Under the pieces are notes generated by a model. That model was not told where the DNA came from. It saw nothing but the letters and a program-made list of their open reading frames with translations, and ran no database searches. Below are positions 59,261-64,000 of a stretch of 64,000 nt of DNA, piece after piece. The stretch comes from Sebastes aleutianus (taxonomy: Eukaryota > Chordata > Actinopteri > Perciformes > Sebastidae), in NCBI GenBank assembly GCA_916700875.1, contig CAKAKS010000066.1, forward strand, positions 33,017,990 through 33,081,989, written 5' to 3'. Numbering within the stretch: position 1 is the stretch's first letter; every line of letters starts with the position of its first letter. The translations under genes and the position numbers were made by a program.

Positions 59261-60218
59261 GTAGTACCAATCAAGTAAACGAAGGGTCAGACTACAGTTA
59301 TTAAACTGCATCTTGTCCATTCGTGGGTTCTGGAGTGTAGCATCGCCTGGGTGATATCTGAGTTTGTAATAAAAGGCCAGTAACTGCCTGCCTCGCCATT
59401 GTGGTTCAATTTGCAAAATTCGAACTTGCTGTGAAGTGATTTTGACTTTTGTTTTGACACATGCTGTACGCCCCCCCACCACTCAGTCTGTCCAGAGGTG
59501 TAGATCACAGGTGCAGATGACTTTGCAGACAAGGACATGGCATGTTGTTGAGGAGTAAGCTAAAATCAAGAGGAAAAAAGGCACACGGGTTTGTTTGGCC
59601 ACAAACAGAAAACAGGAAATCAGGGTTTACATCAGCTTTGTTGAGGCCTGTCCTGTCTCATCCTGTCTGGTGTGAGTTTTCTGTGAAGTGGCAGCAACAA
59701 CACACGGGGGTCTCCTGCAAAATGAGAATAGTTTACAGGAACACAAGTCACTATTAAATCAACAAACACTAATTGTCTTTGTGGTTTATGGGACAGAAAT
59801 GTGGGCTACTGTCACTATATGGTGGCCCAAGGCTCTCTTGTTGTTGAGCGGTAATAGAAGTTTACAGCCTCCATATTTCAACACCCCCCCGACCTCTGAG
59901 GGAACTCTACCCCTATTCAGCCAAACCCTTTCCCCCCCATTTCATTCTTCATCCAGCATCTATCTACACTGGTTATCATGTGCGTTCTAGGGATACAGGG
60001 ATATTTGTTACTGCTGTTTCAAGCAAGCTATGGCTTGCTCAGATTTAGGGGCAAACCCACTCAAACACAGTTCACACATCTTTTGATTTACAAACAGATG
60101 TTTGTACAGTCATTCATGGACAAAATCCTACAGACTTCGGTGTTCCTCTGACTGTTCGTCTTGATGGATAGCCATGAAATTTAGCACAGATCTTCATGTA
60201 CCACCTTTATGTATTTAG
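59261..60218. other. Intron DNA; right part a LINE-like repeat fragment
   Basis: 59261-60100 is unassigned. From about 60110 (GACTTCGGTGTTCCTCTGAC, GATAGCCATGAAATTTAGCA) the sequence is a dispersed fish repeat, interrupted at 60219 by a hAT-like element and continuing at 60952. Confidence 0.5.
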
Positions 60219-60943
60219 TAGGGCTGTCAAAGTTAACGCGAAAATAACGCGTTAATGCAAATTCTATTTAACACTACTAATTTCTTTAACGCATTAACGC
60301 AACTTTTTTTGAGGTTGTAGCGGGCTCAGTTTTAAAGCTATAGGGAAGATGCTGGCACCATATGAAACTAGAACAACCTAAGGAATCCATCGGTACTAAC
60401 CACCACTCCAAAGTTACGCAAAATTTTGGCGAGGAAAAACTGGCATGGCCATTTTCAAAGGGTTCCCTTGACCTCTGACCTCAAGATATGTGAATGAAAA
60501 TGGGTTCTATGGGTACCAACGAGTCTCCCCTTTACAGACATGCCCACTTTATGATAATCACATGCAGTTTGGGGCAAGTCATAGTCAAGTCATCACACTG
60601 ACACACTGACAGCTGTTGTTGCCTGTTGGGCTGCAGTTTGCCATGTTATGATTTGAAAATATTTCTTATGCCAAATGCAGTACCTGTGAGGGCTTCTGGA
60701 CAATATTTGTCATTGTTTTATATTGGTAATTGATTTCCAATAATAAATATATGCCATACATTTGTATAAATACGCATATTGGCCCACTCCCATGTCGATA
60801 AGAGTATTGAATACTTGACAAATCTTCCTTTAAGGTACATTTTGAACAGATAAAAAATGATTAATTTGGGATTTTATCCCAATTAACTATGGACAATCAC
60901 GTGATTAATCGTGATTCAATATTTTATTCGATTGACAGCCCTA
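60219..60943. mobile_element. hAT-like element (copy 3 of the 16906 family), 725 bp
   Basis: Begins TAGGGCTGTCAAAGTTAACG, ends TCGATTGACAGCCCTA. The 8-bp duplication is GTATTTAG (60211-60218) versus GTATGTAG (60944-60951), one mismatch. The interior is the reverse complement of 16906-17734. Confidence 0.86.
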
Positions 60944-60951
60944 GTATGTAG

Positions 60952-61591
60952 GGTTCCCCTGACTTTTTAATACAATCATCAGATCAAAATGTTCTACTTT
61001 GGTTTATGACTAAATACCTGCAAAACTAATGACATCCTTGACGATAAGATATAAATAATTTTGTTTTACTTTTGTACAACACTTTTTAGGTGGATGTGCT
61101 AACTGGAGTCCGGTAATCGCTTTCAGTCCAAAATGGCGGAAGCGAAGCTTTGCTGTTGGGCGCTGCAATGGAACGAACAATTGACTTTCACATTTTAGCA
61201 GATATACGTTCTTCTCTAGTAGTCTCGTTAAAATACACAGTTGCTTGCTTATAATATGGGAACAACACAGGAACTGATTATGTACTGTTGCAGTAATTAC
61301 ACGTTGCTCTGTCAGATCAAAAAGAAAACATTGTAACATGGGCATCTTACCAAATCTTTAGTATATTTCACTAGTCATACAGTCATATTTCTTATTGATC
61401 ATAGATCCCAATAATCTATGATGGTAGGCAGTGACGTTATTGGGATTACTGGGATTATTGGGACACTGGCCAGTTGTGTTGCCTTGCTGTCATAATGGAG
61501 ATTCTCCCAGACCACAGCCAGGCCTGGCCTCCTTGTGGCCTCACCCTGCCTCTGACACGGTCAGTAATGATATTTAATCAGATATTGTCTG
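60952..61591. other. Continuation of LINE-like repeat, then unassigned DNA
   Basis: GGTTCCCCTGACTTTTTAAT and TTTATGACTAAATACCTGCA (to about 61033) continue the repeat left of 60219. After that about 550 bp show nothing recognisable. Confidence 0.45.
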
Positions 61592-62721
61592 TATTCGAAA
61601 CCGCCTACTACATACTACTGAGGAACACAGTATGCAGTATGTACTGTATACTGTATACTGCATACTGTGTTCCTCAGTAGTATGTAGTATGCAACGGTTA
61701 AAGCGATGTATTTTGCTGTATGCTGGACCAGGCTGTAGCCTTTAAACCAGCTCTTACCACTATTACAATATTAGCGAAAAATACAACTTAGATTTAGTTG
61801 TTTATGTTATGTTTGTGTACTTTATAATATATTGCAGGTTTAAACTATTTATTCTAACAGCTCATAGTGAAGTGAGACAAACAGGATCATCAACGAGGAG
61901 AGACGGAAAATATTACTTAAACTGCTTTTTCAGTTACAGAAACAAAACAGTGGACTGATCTCCCTCCAGATATTAGAGGGAATATTAAAAAGGGTCATGT
62001 TGTCTCAGCAGGTTATCTCTCTGCCCCGTCAGAGGCTGCTCTTTTACTCTCCTCTTCTCTCGCCACTCTGCTGCTCTGTAGCCGGTCTGTGAGCGTCAGT
62101 GGCCGGCTCTCCAGCGAGCTACGCCCGCGGGCGATTGTGGAGCTTTTCAACTCCAAAAAGGCAGATAAACACATGTTCCTGTTAATATATATCGGATATC
62201 TGTGTTGTGATATTTAAACAAACTATTCGTCTACAGACCGGTCTCTAAAGAGCTCCAGCCAGCTCATAGCGGTCTCTGAGAGTGACCCCAGCAGGCGCTA
62301 GCTAGCTGTGACGGCAGTTTGTTGAGCTTCTAAACTCCGACAACGGTGGAACAAATGACCAATTCGCCATCTAATATCGTAAAACTGTCGATATTCAAAA
62401 TCTACACAGTTGATTTCTCACCTAAAAAATTGTCAGATGTGAATTTAGTGATGAAATAGCTACGAAAAATTAAAAAAACAAACCGTTTTTGGCTGCTGTT
62501 GTCATAACCGTAGCCTGTAGCGGTCCAGCGCTTTGCATTGTGGGATACAGTAGACGAAGTAGACTGGTCTGATGCATACAGGAGATTTTTTTCCGAATCA
62601 GTACGACATCCGGGTATTTTTGGCATCCTGTAGATTTTGCTTTTGTTCACATAATGCATACTACATACTACATTTTGGCCAAATCAGTACGTACTACTAG
62701 TATAGTATGCGGTTTCGAATA
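61592..62721. mobile_element. TIR/foldback element with TATTCGAAACCGC ends, 1.13 kb
   Basis: Left TATTCGAAACCGCCTACTAC and right TAGTATGCGGTTTCGAATA pair as inverted termini, and TACTACATACTA words are reiterated inside both ends. It contains a large hairpin at 61606-61689. No coding frame. Confidence 0.7.
61606..61689. repeat. Perfect hairpin, 35-bp arms, 14-bp loop
   Basis: Arms 61606-61640 and 61655-61689 are exact complements (TACTACATACTACTGAGGAA at the outer left). The loop 61641-61654 is itself largely self-complementary (GTACTGTATACTGT). Confidence 0.92.
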
Positions 62722-64000
62722 GAGCAATTGTTACAGAATGATAACCGCTTCATTCCAGAATACCAATTCAGGCCGACAAAGATCTATATTGGTCCACTAT
62801 CTCTACTGACAATGGTGGGCGTAGTGTGTCGCAACATCAGGGAGATGTGCAGTAGCTTTTCTCCATTAGCTCTTAACCAAGTGTCTGTCCATCCATCAAT
62901 ATCCCTCCCCCACAGTGCCTCCATCTCTGCCCTCTGACCTTTAGTATGGATGTAGCAGCTGAGTCCCTTATTGCCTGGCAACCACATCCTCCCATCTTCT
63001 CCCGTGACAACAGCTCACCATGATGTGAATATGGGCAGCAGCTTGAACCTCTGGCTGTTCAGAAATATGCACTACCATCCAATATCATAGAATCTATTAA
63101 ATGTACAGTTCAACATTCACTTTTCTTACTTAATTGTCTGGTTGAGATTCAATACAATCAATAATGTGCTTAGAGTTTTCTTTCCAGGTACTACCCCTTG
63201 GAACAGGACTGTAATTGTTCATGTGAATGAAATAGAGGAGTGGGGTTACCATAACGATGTGCAGTGCAGTATAAAGAGTAGGGCAGACTAGCTTAATCAA
63301 TACAATTAATTAGACTAATTAGTCTGATTACAAACCACCCCAGCACCCTCATACTCCTACGTCCCTACTCCTGCAACCAAATGCACATTTTTACAACACG
63401 CTATCAGAACGGCTATAATGAGCCTCCCTCCCCCAGTGTCTGTATGTAGTGAGTGTGTTTGTAGTTAGCTGGCAGGTCTGGTGGAAACTCTTGTTAAATG
63501 CGAGTATGAGTAGTATTTGTGAATGAAAAGAGGCTGAATGAAGGCGTGTGTACGCCAGGATTATGACGCTGTCTAGGAGTAGATAGGATTTGCTTCTGTG
63601 AGCGATTACGCTCCGTCGGTGATCGCAAGGTGTCCGTTGAAGGCTGTGAAAGTGTGAGAGAGGAGAGAGATGCTGGTTTTCTTCCTCTTGATTCTGCGTT
63701 AGTTTATCTTGCAAAGACAGCTATTTCTAACAAGCCTCTCTTGACAGTTAGATTCATTCCTTAAACTATTATTGTTAATTCACAACTACAGTTACTCTTA
63801 CTATCACTGCTGCCTTTGCTAAATCGCTCGCATTGCGACTACACTGTTAATGTGACTACCGCCTCAAGCGCTACAACCACCCCGGCCACCTGTAACGAAG
63901 CACATTGAAGCCAGGCAGCCGCACTTGCTGTCCAGCTTTACCGCAAACACGCCTGTGCTCACACACACAAACACACACACATTCATTCACACACACACAC
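62722..64000. other. Intron or intergenic end of window
   Basis: No exon, RNA gene or element recognised. (CA)n begins at about 63960 and runs into the window edge. Confidence 0.4.

Overview
This is vertebrate nuclear DNA, almost certainly from a teleost fish and probably a spiny-rayed (percomorph) one. The genes have many short exons with GT/AG introns, the proteins are vertebrate chromatin and trafficking factors, and the non-coding DNA is packed with fish-type repeats: short hAT-like elements with 8-bp target duplications, TTAA-flanked miniature elements and tRNA-derived SINEs. There are no bacterial-style operons, CRISPR arrays or phage genes.

Region 1 (1 to about 27.62 kb, + strand) is the 3' part of KAT6A (MOZ/MYST3). 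Fourteen exons, joined in phase, encode about 2015 residues: the end of PHD1 and all of PHD2, the linker, the complete MYST acetyltransferase domain, the acidic and basic region with AT-hook-like motifs, and the Ser/Gln/Met-rich C-terminus. A 2.3-kb 3'UTR ends at an AATAAA at 27601. The 5' exons lie outside the window. The introns carry most of the hAT-like elements; four have perfect 8-bp target duplications, and one of these (13064-13694) carries a captured piece of 28S ribosomal RNA gene.

Region 2 (27.7-35.2 kb) is intergenic and almost solid TTAA-type elements, some nested, plus two minisatellites. Region 3 (35.2 to about 48.4 kb, + strand) is AP3M2, the mu subunit of adaptor complex AP-3. 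It has a CCAAT/GC-box promoter, a likely non-coding first exon and eight coding exons giving 418 residues. Region 4 (48.4-54.4 kb) is repeat-rich intergenic DNA with no supported gene.

Region 5 (54.42-64.0 kb, + strand) holds one exon of a third gene. It has a 5'UTR with three upstream ORFs and a 122-residue coding segment ending in a TET/CXXC4/CXXC5-type CXXC zinc finger. The rest of the gene lies beyond the window; the remaining 8.8 kb looks like intron and repeats.

The three genes share a strand. KAT6A writes histone acetylation, and the CXXC protein is expected to read or modify CpG DNA. AP3M2 acts in vesicle sorting and is a neighbour by descent (the KAT6-AP3M pair also exists in mammals) rather than a partner. 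I see no new multi-gene system. The most unusual items are the 28S fragment inside a transposon, a mosaic identity pattern between two miniature elements, nested insertions with a readable empty site, and a Lys in the CXXC loop where TET/CXXC4/5 proteins normally have His.
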